NCBI GenBank assembly: GCA_046295175.1
Contig: JBKBNY010000005.1
Coordinates: 248,001-312,000 of the forward strand
DNA: 64,000 bases
Source: JALOLV01 sp046295175
GTDB taxonomy: Bacteria > Bacteroidota > Bacteroidia > Cytophagales > Spirosomataceae
Reading direction: 5' to 3'
The translations under genes and the position numbers were made by a program. The notes below the pieces were generated by a model. The model was given only the letters and a program-made list of their open reading frames with translations. It had not been told where the DNA came from and did not search any database. Shown piece by piece: positions 43,171 to 51,600 of the stretch (position 1 is the stretch's first letter; each line of letters opens with the position of its first letter).

Positions 43171-43805
43171 TGAAAAAATACGTTGCCGAAGCAATTGGTA
43201 CATTTGCCATTGTTTTTTGTGGTACTGGTGCAATAATTATCAACGAAGAAACCAACGGAGCCATCTCTCACGTGGGCATTGCCACTACATTTGGATTAAT
43301 TGTAATGGCGATGATATACAGCTTTGGCGATACTTCTGGTGCCAATTTTAATCCTGCCGTAACAATTAGTCTGTGGCTCTCGAAGTTGTTACCAGCTAAA
43401 GAAGTTGCACCCTACATCGCTTCACAGTTGGCTGGTGCTATTTTGGCATCAGGAACACTAAAATTGTTATTTCTGGATAACAAAAACTTAGGTTCTACCC
43501 TACCACAAGACACTGATTTACAGTCATTTGTTTTAGAATTTATCTTGACATTTTTGCTGATGATTGTTATCTTGAAGACTTCGCAAGGGACAAAAGAGAC
43601 TCAACAATTGGCTGGTTTTGCGATTGGAATGACTGTACTTTTAGAAGCTATGTTTGCAGGCCCTATCTGCGGAGCTTCGATGAATCCTGCACGAAGCATT
43701 GGGCCAGCCTTGGTTTCGGGCAATCTTTCAAGTATCTGGATTTATATCATAGCTCCCATCTTAGGTGCAATCGCAGCGATTGGAGTTTGGAAAGCAACAA
43801 AATAA
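43170..43805 (+). CDS. Aquaporin-family channel in the ars operon (AqpS-like)
   Basis: A 211-residue MIP-family channel with six helices and the two signature half-helix motifs FNPAV (near 66) and MNPARS (near 173). The start codon overlaps the previous stop (TAATG), showing translational coupling with the arsenate reductase-like gene. No ArsB or Acr3 pump lies in the operon, so arsenite formed by the reductase probably leaves through this channel, as shown for AqpS of Sinorhizobium meliloti. Whether it also carries water or glycerol cannot be told. A terminator follows. Confidence 0.92.
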   Translation: MKKYVAEAIGTFAIVFCGTGAIIINEETNGAISHVGIATTFGLIVMAMIYSFGDTSGANFNPAVTISLWLSKLLPAKEVAPYIASQLAGAILASGTLKLLFLDNKNLGSTLPQDTDLQSFVLEFILTFLLMIVILKTSQGTKETQQLAGFAIGMTVLLEAMFAGPICGASMNPARSIGPALVSGNLSSIWIYIIAPILGAIAAIGVWKATK

Positions 43806-43806
43806 A

Positions 43807-43840
43807 AAGAGTGGCATATTTTTGTAAACATGCCACTCTT
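43807..43840. terminator. Terminator of the ars operon
   Basis: An AAGAGTGGCAT/ATGCCACTCTT 11-bp stem. It also faces the convergent NTF2-like gene. Confidence 0.85.
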
Positions 43841-43859
43841 CTTTGTATTTAGACCAATA

Positions 43860-44417
43860 TTATTCCCAACCGTCATCCGACACTGGTTTTGGTTTTGGAG
43901 CAGGTTTTTTGCTTGTAGCAGCAGCTGGTGTAACTTTGCCAGATGCAGTTGTATTTGCAGGAGCAGAGAAACCACCACCCATCGAACTCGCTACACTTTC
44001 GGTTTTATCAACTCTCGAAAACACTCGGCTAACGATTTTCCATTCGCCGTTAATTTTAAGTAGATTCAAAAAATCAACGTACTTAAAAGCAGGAAACTCC
44101 TCTTCGGTTACAGCAGTAGCGGCTGTACCTGCATAGCTGTAATTAACAATTCGTGGAATCCACTTGGCACCACCCGCAGGTACACCAGCGATAAATTTCT
44201 TAACTGGCATTTCGGATACTTTTCCTTCTTTGCTCAAGCTACGCAAATTGGCGTATGTAAAGAAGGCCTTGCCCAATCTGGCGGTATCGCCCACAGCTCC
44301 ACCTTCTAAATAATTGTTGAGAGTGGCCTTGATGGCTTCGTCATCCGACTGAGCATTTGCCGTGAAAATACTACACACAAATAAGACCGAGAGAGTCAAT
44401 AATTTTGGCGTTTTCAT
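43860..44417 (-). CDS. Exported NTF2-like protein (lumazine-binding type) with low-complexity tail
   Basis: A 185-residue protein, start at ATG 44417 (MKTPKLLTLSVLFVCSIFTA), which gives a clean signal peptide ending NAQ. Residues about 25-130 form an NTF2-like domain: IKATLNNYLEGGAVGDTARL, then AFFTYANLRSLSKEGKVSEM and FLNLLKINGEWKIVSRVFSR. This is the putative lumazine-binding-like family of Bacteroidota. The last 45 residues are Ala/Pro/Lys/Ser rich and probably disordered. A GTGGC-TTC-GCCAC hairpin lies 12 bp upstream of the ATG. Confidence 0.82.
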   Translation of the reverse strand: MKTPKLLTLSVLFVCSIFTANAQSDDEAIKATLNNYLEGGAVGDTARLGKAFFTYANLRSLSKEGKVSEMPVKKFIAGVPAGGAKWIPRIVNYSYAGTAATAVTEEEFPAFKYVDFLNLLKINGEWKIVSRVFSRVDKTESVASSMGGGFSAPANTTASGKVTPAAATSKKPAPKPKPVSDDGWE

Positions 44418-44546
44418 ATCGTGTATAAGTGGCGAAGCCACAGTTAATTGTTATTAGTTATTCTTTCATTGATTACCGACTAAATTTAACTCAAATCGGG
44501 AAACAATGGTGATATTCGACTCAAATGTAACGAAAATCTGAATATT

Positions 44547-45335
44547 TTATTTCAAATATTCTTTAATTATCGGGTCTGCATCTTTTAGAATCATCCCTTG
44601 CTTTATTCGTTTATCTGATAGTATCTCGATAATTTTAGAATCCAGAGCCGAATAACTCGCCGTTTTATAATAAATGTTGGCCGTTGCAAACATTATCGAA
44701 TTAGTATTTGCGGTATGACTCAACCCCAAAGCATGCGAAAATTCGTGTCTCAATATATACAGAGCGTTATTAGCCGCCAGACTTACATTTAGCCATATTG
44801 TAGCATTTGTAATACCCGACATACTGTTAAAAGTATAAGTTGTATATCCTGCCAGGCCCGAACTCGGAGACTTGGCACTCGTATATTTTGCATTGTGTTC
44901 TTCAAAAGTCGCTCGATTGATAATGATGCTTGCATCGGCAGCTTTAGAAGTAAACGAAAACGTATTAACTTTATTGATTGCTTTCAATTCTGCAAAAATC
45001 CCTTCTAATGCTTTTGTGATATTCGGGTCTTTGCTTCCATCCAAAAAAACTAATACCTGTGGTTTAGCATCAGTCCATTTTGCGACATTTTTATCTCTTC
45101 CACCCGAATCTTTAAACACTAATTTAATAAACTCATCGTATGCCTCTTTGCCTTGTGGCGTGGTCAATGCCCAGCTCGTTGCTGTATTTGTTGGGTTTGT
45201 ATTTGTGTTTGTATTACCGTTGGTATTGGTATTATTGTTTTGAGTTGAGGTAGGATTAGGCTGTGGAACTGATATTTCTTTACAAGAAACCAACCAAATA
45301 AAACATCCAGTCAATAGGTATTGTAAGGCTCTCAT
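44547..45335 (-). CDS. DUF2927-type metalloprotease-like lipoprotein
   Basis: A 262-residue predicted lipoprotein: MRALQYLLTGCFIWLVSCKE with a lipobox (LVSC). The start was moved to ATG 45335, as the longer frame begins with a GTG. After the Cys come about 35 Asn/Thr/Pro-rich residues acting as a spacer. The catalytic domain carries HEFSHALGLSH, the HExxHxxGxxH zinc signature, near residue 203 with a Met-turn (SIMFATAN) after it. It resembles DUF2927 or matrixin-like proteases. The substrate is unknown. Confidence 0.83.
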   Translation of the reverse strand: MRALQYLLTGCFIWLVSCKEISVPQPNPTSTQNNNTNTNGNTNTNTNPTNTATSWALTTPQGKEAYDEFIKLVFKDSGGRDKNVAKWTDAKPQVLVFLDGSKDPNITKALEGIFAELKAINKVNTFSFTSKAADASIIINRATFEEHNAKYTSAKSPSSGLAGYTTYTFNSMSGITNATIWLNVSLAANNALYILRHEFSHALGLSHTANTNSIMFATANIYYKTASYSALDSKIIEILSDKRIKQGMILKDADPIIKEYLK

Positions 45336-45534
45336 TATAGCAACTTTTAGTATAGACACCTAAATTTTTAAGCAAAAATCAAGCCATTTAGTAATAAAAT
45401 GTAGCATAAACGCTAAGTATAACTCCTTTCAATAATTTATTTGCAAATTTAATCCTCAGTTTATAATCTTTTGATAGATTTGCAGTTACTTATTAATATT
45501 TAATACGTCTTAAAACCAAAAAACACTTACTAAC

Positions 45535-45999
45535 ATGGGATTAATGTCATTTTTTAAAGGTGTAGGCGAAAAACTTTTCGGAGGAAAAGAACACGAAGAA
45601 GCACCTGTTGAGAAAAAAGAAGAATTGAAAGCAAGTGCATTGCTTGCACACATCCAAAAACTTGGTTTGCCATTCAACACCCTCACTGTAAAAACTTCTG
45701 GCGACACTGTAACGCTCGAAGGTGAAGTTGACAAACAAGAAGATTCAGAAAAAATCGCTTTGGCGGTTGGTAACGTAGAAGGCGTACACATGGTAAACAA
45801 CTTGCTTACTGTGGCTACTCCAGAGCCAGAGGCTCAATACCACACTGTTGTAGAAGGCGATTGGTTATCTAAAATTGCGAAAAAATACTACGGCGATGCT
45901 AACAAGTATGAAATCATATTTGAAGCTAACAAGCCAATGCTTACACACCCAGATAAAATTTATCCTGGTCAAGTATTGCGTATCCCGCCATTGCAATAA
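45535..45999 (+). CDS. BON-LysM protein, Kbp/YgaU-like
   Basis: A 154-residue protein. A charged linker (residues 15-32) leads to a BON domain (about 35-95; LTVKTSGDTVTLEGEVDKQE and MVNNLLTV) and a C-terminal LysM domain (about 102-152; VVEGDWLSKIAKKYYGDANK). The order and length match E. coli Kbp, a cytoplasmic potassium-binding protein. No signal peptide is present, fitting a cytoplasmic place. Confidence 0.92.
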   Translation: MGLMSFFKGVGEKLFGGKEHEEAPVEKKEELKASALLAHIQKLGLPFNTLTVKTSGDTVTLEGEVDKQEDSEKIALAVGNVEGVHMVNNLLTVATPEPEAQYHTVVEGDWLSKIAKKYYGDANKYEIIFEANKPMLTHPDKIYPGQVLRIPPLQ

Positions 46000-46006
46000 T
46001 CTCAAT

Positions 46007-46038
46007 AAAAAAACCAGAGTTTTAGCTCTGGTTTTTTT
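46007..46038. terminator. Bidirectional terminator
   Basis: AAAAAAACCAGAG, a 6-nt loop and CTCTGGTTTTTTT, between the BON-LysM gene and the convergent M43 protease gene, whose stop codon it overlaps by 2 bp. Confidence 0.9.
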
Positions 46039-48574
46039 ATTTCTGCACAATTATCTTTCGAGTTGTATTGTACTGATTTGTACTAATTCTCAATAAATAT
46101 TCTCCCGAGTTCAATCCCGATAAATCAATTTCTTCTTTTTGCGGATACTCATTTATTTTCTGTTTCTTTTGAAGAATTGCCCTGCCGTTTATATCAAAAA
46201 TCAAAAATTCTACACTCGAATTCGGATTCAGTTTAAGTTCGATATTTAACTTTTCAGATGTAGGATTTGGATATATTTTTGTATAGCTAAATAGCTCGTC
46301 TTCGCTGCTGAGGGGTTGTAAAACCGTAACTTTTGCAACACCGAATGTGTTTCCATAACCACAGATATTTTTCACTTCTTTCAATGAATAATCAGTTGAT
46401 TTTGAAGGTTTTACATAAATCTGATTTACATCTTTTTGTGTTTTAAAAACCCGATTATCAGATAGAGTAAATTCCCACGGCGAATCTCCGGTAAGCATTA
46501 CATTTATCAAAACACTATCGCGTGGATTAATGAAATGATTACCACTGATGGTGGCATTGGCAAGCGGTTTTACGATAACATCGAGTTTAGAACGCTTACT
46601 TTCGCAACCATTTATATTGGTCTGGCTCACAAAGTAGGTATAGTTCCCGACTTTACTTGTAGGCGATAATACTGCCGTAAAATATTTGACATCGGTCTCG
46701 TTTTGATACCAACGAAGCCCTTGTCCTGTAGCTTCTAAAAGTTGAGAGGCATTGCTCTCACAATAAACCGCTGGCGAATTGACTTTTGGCGGTTGAGGAG
46801 CCTCTGAAATAGTAATTGGCCCCAGTACTGCACTAAAAAGCTGTGAAGATTTCTCTACCACTTTTACTCGATAGGTGCTTCCTGCTGGAAAATTATCTGG
46901 GATTCTGGCCACCAAACTAAAAGTTGAGACTTGGGTCTGTAAATCGGTGAAATTAACGCCGTTTCTATCTGAAATCTGAATCACAAACTGATTACTACCC
47001 GTAAATCGCCCCAAAGAGGTGATTGAAAGGCTAAGGTTTTGACCCTGACAAAGATACGGTGTCGTGAGGGCTGTTGTTTGAATCTGAGGTTCAATCAAAT
47101 TGACCGTCGAAGAACCGTATCTGACGGCGTTTCCGCACACATTACTTGCTGAACTTATCCAGAAAGCTGTATTTTGATAAATTGTTCGATTAAAGATATA
47201 CGGATTCTGTTTGATTGATTTATGAGAAGTCCCATCCGAAAGCGTAAAATCCCAGGGGCCTGTTCCGGTAAAACTTACCGAAACCTCAACGCTTCCACCC
47301 GCCTCAACTTCTGTTTTATTGGTCGAAATAAATGTACTTGCATAAGCACGAATCGAAAAGTTTTCGCTAATCGGACTCGTAGTTTCGGGGCGGGTTGCAA
47401 TGACTCGTACACGATAATTATCGCCTTCTGCAATGACACTCGGTAGCTTGAAAGCCAATTGATTACCGATTAATCTGGCATTCATTCTCTGGAAATTTTT
47501 GCCCGAATTATCCGATAATTCTACTAAATATTGATTGTCTCTTTCAAAAAGACCATTGGTTCTGAAATTTACTTTTACCGAATCACCGTTGCAGTATGTC
47601 TTGCGGTCGGTGCCATTAACAACCACAAAATTAGGGATTCGAGCCACGACCTGATATTCGGCTGAAGGTGAAAAACGAACCGCAAACGAAGCCTGCATCT
47701 TTTGGTATTGTTGCTCCGTAAAGATATTACCGCAACGCTGATGGTACGACATCAAATTATTGGTTGGTGGCAAAAATCTCTCACCATTGGCATCCAATAA
47801 ATCATTCGGAACGTGGTCGAAACAACTGTAAGCAGCGATGGCTGGCAGACGCTCAAAAGGGTCGGCAGCAGTATCACAAATTTGGTCGCCGGTGGTAGCA
47901 CAATTGGCTCCGATTCCGCGGGTTACAAGCTCTCTTTTATTAATGTCGGGGCTATTGCTGTCTTGAAAAGTGTGTAAAAGTCCAAAATAATGACCGATTT
48001 CGTGAAGGAATAGTTTATTTCTTAATAATTCAAAATCTTCGGCGGTACGATTAAAGTACGAATACAAGATTCGGTTGCTGCCATTCGATAGATTCGGAAG
48101 CGAGGCGTAGCCGCCCAAAATCGCTTGGTTGACATCCGTTATGCTCCTCGCAAAATAAATATTGATGGCGTTAAAAACATCATATTTTCGCCTTAATTCA
48201 ACTTCATCGCTGATTTTTAAATCTACAAATTTATCCTCTCTGATGATATAAGTCTGATTATCAAGTAAATACAATTCGATATTTGCATTGATTAAATAGG
48301 CATTGGCATATTGTATCAAAGACCTAACATCGGCATCAGTGAGGCCGTCGTTTGAGGTTGTCGAGTAAATTATATTGGCTCTTACAGCAACTTTGTAGAT
48401 TTCTTGTTTGGCAATTTTGGCTTTTTTTTGTTTGAGCAGATAAGTATCATAAAACGAAAGCAACTCCCTCCGTTCGGATTCAGAAGGGTCATTTGTTCCG
48501 CATTTAATCTGAGCAAAAGTAAGAAAGCATTGCCCCAACAAGAGCAATGTCATGTAAAAAACCTGCAAATTCAT
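46037..48574 (-). CDS. Secreted M43-type metalloprotease with T9SS sorting domain
   Basis: An 845-residue secreted protein, start at ATG 48574, giving a signal peptide MNLQVFYMTLLLLGQCFLTF then AQ. The protease domain (about 40-300) has FLHEIGHYFGLLHTF, the HExxHxxGxxH zinc motif of M43 (pappalysin-like) enzymes, then NNLMSYHQRCGNIFT. Several Ig-like or PKD-like segments follow (about 330-740). The last 75 residues form a T9SS type A sorting domain: YPNPTSEKLNIEL, FLIFDINGRAILQKK, LSGLNSGEYLLRI and TRKIIVQK. It should be exported through T9SS and held at the surface or released. It has its own promoter at 48684-48714. Confidence 0.92.
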   Translation of the reverse strand: MNLQVFYMTLLLLGQCFLTFAQIKCGTNDPSESERRELLSFYDTYLLKQKKAKIAKQEIYKVAVRANIIYSTTSNDGLTDADVRSLIQYANAYLINANIELYLLDNQTYIIREDKFVDLKISDEVELRRKYDVFNAINIYFARSITDVNQAILGGYASLPNLSNGSNRILYSYFNRTAEDFELLRNKLFLHEIGHYFGLLHTFQDSNSPDINKRELVTRGIGANCATTGDQICDTAADPFERLPAIAAYSCFDHVPNDLLDANGERFLPPTNNLMSYHQRCGNIFTEQQYQKMQASFAVRFSPSAEYQVVARIPNFVVVNGTDRKTYCNGDSVKVNFRTNGLFERDNQYLVELSDNSGKNFQRMNARLIGNQLAFKLPSVIAEGDNYRVRVIATRPETTSPISENFSIRAYASTFISTNKTEVEAGGSVEVSVSFTGTGPWDFTLSDGTSHKSIKQNPYIFNRTIYQNTAFWISSASNVCGNAVRYGSSTVNLIEPQIQTTALTTPYLCQGQNLSLSITSLGRFTGSNQFVIQISDRNGVNFTDLQTQVSTFSLVARIPDNFPAGSTYRVKVVEKSSQLFSAVLGPITISEAPQPPKVNSPAVYCESNASQLLEATGQGLRWYQNETDVKYFTAVLSPTSKVGNYTYFVSQTNINGCESKRSKLDVIVKPLANATISGNHFINPRDSVLINVMLTGDSPWEFTLSDNRVFKTQKDVNQIYVKPSKSTDYSLKEVKNICGYGNTFGVAKVTVLQPLSSEDELFSYTKIYPNPTSEKLNIELKLNPNSSVEFLIFDINGRAILQKKQKINEYPQKEEIDLSGLNSGEYLLRISTNQYNTTRKIIVQK

Positions 48575-48683
48575 TTTATATAGATTCACCCCTTCGCTAC
48601 ACTGACCACAATGGGGGCGATAATTTAACAGCAAAAATTTTGCCGTTAGTGTTTAAATCTCAATAGCAACTCATTTTATTACT

Positions 48684-48714
48684 TAAAGGTAGCAAAAAAC
48701 AGTTTATTCACAAA
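48684..48714 (-). promoter_or_regulatory. Promoter of the M43 protease gene
   Basis: Minus strand: TTTG, a 19-bp spacer and TACCTTTA, one mismatch from TAnnTTTG. The leader is about 100 nt. Confidence 0.5.
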
Positions 48715-48754
48715 AATAACCGTTCAAAAAAAGGTTTGCATGATTATTGGTCAA

Positions 48755-49348
48755 TTATGAAGGCTTCGAAAAAAGTTGATGTAGTTGGATAATCTGAGGA
48801 ATCAACAACTGACTATCGTCATTGATAACTGTAAAATCGGCGATTTGGAGGAATTCTTCTTCGGATTTTTGGCGGTTAATGATAGCCTCAATCTCTTGCA
48901 AAGAACGCTGGGGGTCTCTTTTTTGGATTCGAGCAATACGAAGGTTGAGCGGAGCTGTTACTAAAATTACTTTATCGAGGTCGTTGCCCACGCCTGCCTT
49001 ATTCATCAAAGCCGCCTCTTTGATAACATACGGTTTATCTTTGTGTTTGGTAATCCATTTATCGGTATCATCAAATACTCTGGGATGGATTAGCATATTG
49101 AGTTGTTTCAACAAATCTGGATTAGCAAAAACCTGCTCTGCCACCCATTTACGGTTATATTGCCCATCGGCGTCGTAAGCACTACGACCGAGCAGTTCTT
49201 TAATTTCTTTTCTTAATTGTAAATCATTGTTAGTAAGCCACTTAGCTCTATCGTCGGCATTATAGACTGGGATTCCGCAAACTTTAAAAATCTCGCAAAC
49301 GATACTTTTACCCGAGCCGATTCCACCCGTAACTCCAATCTTCAACAT
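48755..49348 (-). CDS. coaE: Dephospho-CoA kinase
   Basis: A 197-residue kinase that performs the last step of coenzyme A synthesis, phosphorylating the ribose 3'-OH of dephospho-CoA. The P-loop GGIGSGKS is at residues 8-15, followed by YNADDRAKWL, LNMLIHPRVFDD near 85 and KVILVTAPLNLRIARIQKRD near 130. Length and motifs are normal. It is cytoplasmic. Confidence 0.96.
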   Translation of the reverse strand: MLKIGVTGGIGSGKSIVCEIFKVCGIPVYNADDRAKWLTNNDLQLRKEIKELLGRSAYDADGQYNRKWVAEQVFANPDLLKQLNMLIHPRVFDDTDKWITKHKDKPYVIKEAALMNKAGVGNDLDKVILVTAPLNLRIARIQKRDPQRSLQEIEAIINRQKSEEEFLQIADFTVINDDSQLLIPQIIQLHQLFSKPS

Positions 49349-49406
49349 TTTATTATGGTTTAATTCTTACAATTTTTAACGTTTTATAACAAAATATAGA
49401 CAAAAA

Positions 49407-49437
49407 TTGACAAAATCATGGTATAAAACTATCTTTG
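49407..49437 (+). promoter_or_regulatory. Promoter of the eight-helix membrane protein gene
   Basis: TTG (49407-49409), a 20-bp spacer and TATCTTTG (49430-49437), a perfect consensus match. The TTG is also the first codon of the longest reading frame, so that frame's first 16 codons are promoter, and the true start is ATG 49455. Confidence 0.75.
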
Positions 49438-49454
49438 TTGAAGCACTCTACCCT

Positions 49455-50141
49455 ATGCCTCGATTTTATTATATATTTTCTGCCATTGTGTTGGCAGATG
49501 TTCTTGCTACCACCACTGAGCAAACAACATTAATATTGATTAGCCGCACACTTGTTTCGTTGTCAATAATTGTATTTTACATTCTCCAAAAAAGAGAATT
49601 CAGACTCGAATCATGGCTTATCATCTGTGCGTTGCTGACAACCCTCCTCTGCGATTATATTTTTCTCATTGTTGGCAACGCATTCAAATATCCTCTGTTT
49701 ATTGCAATTTCTCTAAAACAGTTGATTGGGATTTTGCTCTTATGGCAAGATGCCAATACAAAAATCCCGAAAATTGTCAATATTATCAGCCAAACGTTAC
49801 TTTATTCGATTGTCTGCGGGCTTATCTACTACTTATCTGTAACTCCCGAAAACTACGATACTTTCTTTTTTGGAGCAAATTTTATTTTGATGGGGATACT
49901 TTTTGCTTTGGCAAGTTTTAGAAAAGTAGATAACAGAGGATTCAGTTTTGTGTTTTTGGGTCTATTTTTACTACTTTTTGGGGCTGTTTTTGGAATCATC
50001 AATTACCAATGGGGATTTCACTCATTTGCTCACATCATCGACCGAGTGTTCAATGACTTCGGAATCTTCTTTTTCAATATCGGATTCATAAAGAGTAAGC
50101 CCATCCATTTTGTAAAAGAAAAAACTACTCTAAATCTGTAA
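49455..50141 (+). CDS. Membrane protein, YhhN/TMEM86-like
   Basis: A 228-residue integral membrane protein with about eight hydrophobic segments spread across its full length, and few charges except in short loops. The size and helix pattern recall YhhN/TMEM86 (lysoplasmalogenase-like) proteins, and the FDFGIFFFN-like C-terminal part is consistent, but I see no decisive motif. The start ATG 49455 follows from the promoter. Its last 17 bp overlap the convergent glycosyltransferase gene. Confidence 0.72.
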   Translation: MPRFYYIFSAIVLADVLATTTEQTTLILISRTLVSLSIIVFYILQKREFRLESWLIICALLTTLLCDYIFLIVGNAFKYPLFIAISLKQLIGILLLWQDANTKIPKIVNIISQTLLYSIVCGLIYYLSVTPENYDTFFFGANFILMGILFALASFRKVDNRGFSFVFLGLFLLLFGAVFGIINYQWGFHSFAHIIDRVFNDFGIFFFNIGFIKSKPIHFVKEKTTLNL

Positions 50142-51117
50142 ATTTCTTTTGTTTTTTTACGAAGAACCGCCAAACAATACTCGAATCGAAAATTTGACCT
50201 ACTTCTTTGGCGTTTTTGTTGCGGTTGATTCCTCTGAAAACCCACGCATAAAAAGCAAAATGGGCTTTGATTATTGCCCAAGTATCGGCAAATGAGCCAT
50301 CCAAAAATAATTTTATACCTGATATTCCATCCAAAACCAAACGAATAAAAATCGTGGAAAACAGTCTATTGGCGGGTAGGTTTTTATAGAGTAATGCTAA
50401 ACCATTGCGATAATTGAGAAAGGTTTTTCGTGGATTAGATTTTTGGAGAGTACCTCCGCCAACGTGATAAACTACTGATTTGGAACAATATACGATTTTA
50501 TGACCTGCGTTTTTGATTCGCCAACAAAGGTCAATTTCTTCCATGTGGGCAAAAAAAGTATCATCAAAACGAAGCTCCTTAAAAACATTTGCTCTTACAA
50601 ACATACAAGCACCCGTGGCCCAGAAGATTTCGATGTTATCGTCGTATTGGCCAAGGTCTTCTTCGCAAGTGTCAAAAATTCGTCCTCGGCAAAAAGGATA
50701 GCCGTATTTATCAATAAATCCGCCTGCGGCACCAGCGTATTCAAATAATTCGGGTTTATGAAAACTTCTGATTTTGGGTTGGCAAGCCGCAACGGTTTTA
50801 TCTGAATCCATCAGATTTATAACCGGCTCAATCCAATTTTCGGAAACCTCAACATCCGAATTCAACAAAACAAAATACTCTGCCTCGATTTGACTCAATG
50901 CTGTGTTGTATCCACCCGCAAAACCTTGGTTGGTTGGTATTTGAATTAACTTTACCGAAGGATAGTTTGATTTTAAGAACTGGACCGAGTCATCGTTTGA
51001 TGCGTTATCGGCTACCCATATTTCATGGTTTTGTGAATACTGAACAACAGACGGCAGAAATTTCTCAAGAAAACTTCTGCCGTTATAATTCAAAATCACA
51101 ACTGCTAATTTTGTCAT
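50125..51117 (-). CDS. Family 2 glycosyltransferase
   Basis: A 330-residue glycosyltransferase of the GT-A fold, rhamnosyltransferase-like. The nucleotide-sugar region shows VVILNYNGRSFLEKFLPSV, VADNASNDDSVQFL and LLNSDVEVSENW, the last holding the D-x-D-like metal site. An ATGACMFVRANVF stretch and EEIDLCWRIKNAGHKIVY follow. A C-terminal hydrophobic helix probably associates with the membrane. It is 17 bp downstream of ybaB on the same strand and is likely cotranscribed. The sugar is unknown. Confidence 0.92.
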   Translation of the reverse strand: MTKLAVVILNYNGRSFLEKFLPSVVQYSQNHEIWVADNASNDDSVQFLKSNYPSVKLIQIPTNQGFAGGYNTALSQIEAEYFVLLNSDVEVSENWIEPVINLMDSDKTVAACQPKIRSFHKPELFEYAGAAGGFIDKYGYPFCRGRIFDTCEEDLGQYDDNIEIFWATGACMFVRANVFKELRFDDTFFAHMEEIDLCWRIKNAGHKIVYCSKSVVYHVGGGTLQKSNPRKTFLNYRNGLALLYKNLPANRLFSTIFIRLVLDGISGIKLFLDGSFADTWAIIKAHFAFYAWVFRGINRNKNAKEVGQIFDSSIVWRFFVKKQKKFTDLE

Positions 51118-51134
51118 ATCGTGCTTTTAGCCAA

Positions 51135-51479
51135 TCATTTACCAAACAAACTTCCTAAGTCCATTCCCGGAATATTCGGAAGTAACCCTTCTGTCGATTT
51201 TTGTAACTCGGCTTTGGCTTTTTCTTCGACTTTCTCGTTTGCTTTATTGATAGCCGCCACGATGAGGTCTTGTACAATCTCACGGTCATCAGCCTTAAAT
51301 AAATCTGGGTCGATTTCGATACTGATAACCTGCTTTTTACCATTGACAGTTGCTTTTACCATTCCAGCACCTGCCTCGCCAGTATCAATTATCTTTTCGA
51401 CATTCTCTTGGGCTTCTTTCATACGAGACTGCATCTCTTTTACTTTTCCCATCAGCCCAAACATCTCCATCGGATTCAT
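51135..51479 (-). CDS. YbaB/EbfC nucleoid-associated protein
   Basis: A 114-residue dimeric DNA-binding protein. It begins MNPMEMFGLMGKVKEMQSRM, with the long helix that forms the dimer, then GMVKATVNGKKQVISIEIDP and a second helix, ending in NIPGMDLGSLFGK. The start is ATG 51479; the longer frame would run across a consensus promoter. It heads a unit with the glycosyltransferase. Confidence 0.95.
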   Translation of the reverse strand: MNPMEMFGLMGKVKEMQSRMKEAQENVEKIIDTGEAGAGMVKATVNGKKQVISIEIDPDLFKADDREIVQDLIVAAINKANEKVEEKAKAELQKSTEGLLPNIPGMDLGSLFGK

Positions 51480-51529
51480 ATACAAAAAATTTACAATGTA
51501 CGATTTACAATTTTTAAATATTGCAAAGG

Positions 51530-51562
51530 CAAAGTTACAACAAAAAATGGTAGCCAATCAAA
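51530..51562 (-). promoter_or_regulatory. Promoter of ybaB
   Basis: Minus strand: TTTG (51562-51559), a 21-bp spacer and TAACTTTG (51537-51530), a perfect -7 element. It overlaps the terminator of the upstream gene. Confidence 0.55.
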
Positions 51563-51575
51563 TTTAGCTACCATT
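51546..51575 (-). terminator. Terminator of the gliding-motility C-terminal gene
   Basis: Minus strand: AATGGTAGC, loop, GCTACCATT, followed by TTTTTT. It lies 26 bp after the stop at 51601. Confidence 0.8.
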
Positions 51576-51600
51576 CTGAATATTCTTTGAAATCTTAAAA

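Noticed and set aside
45180..45245. Phase-variable microsatellite in the DUF2927 lipoprotein gene
   Set aside because: The Asn/Thr spacer is repetitive in protein but the DNA repeats are irregular (mixed Asn and Thr codons), so slippage is unlikely.
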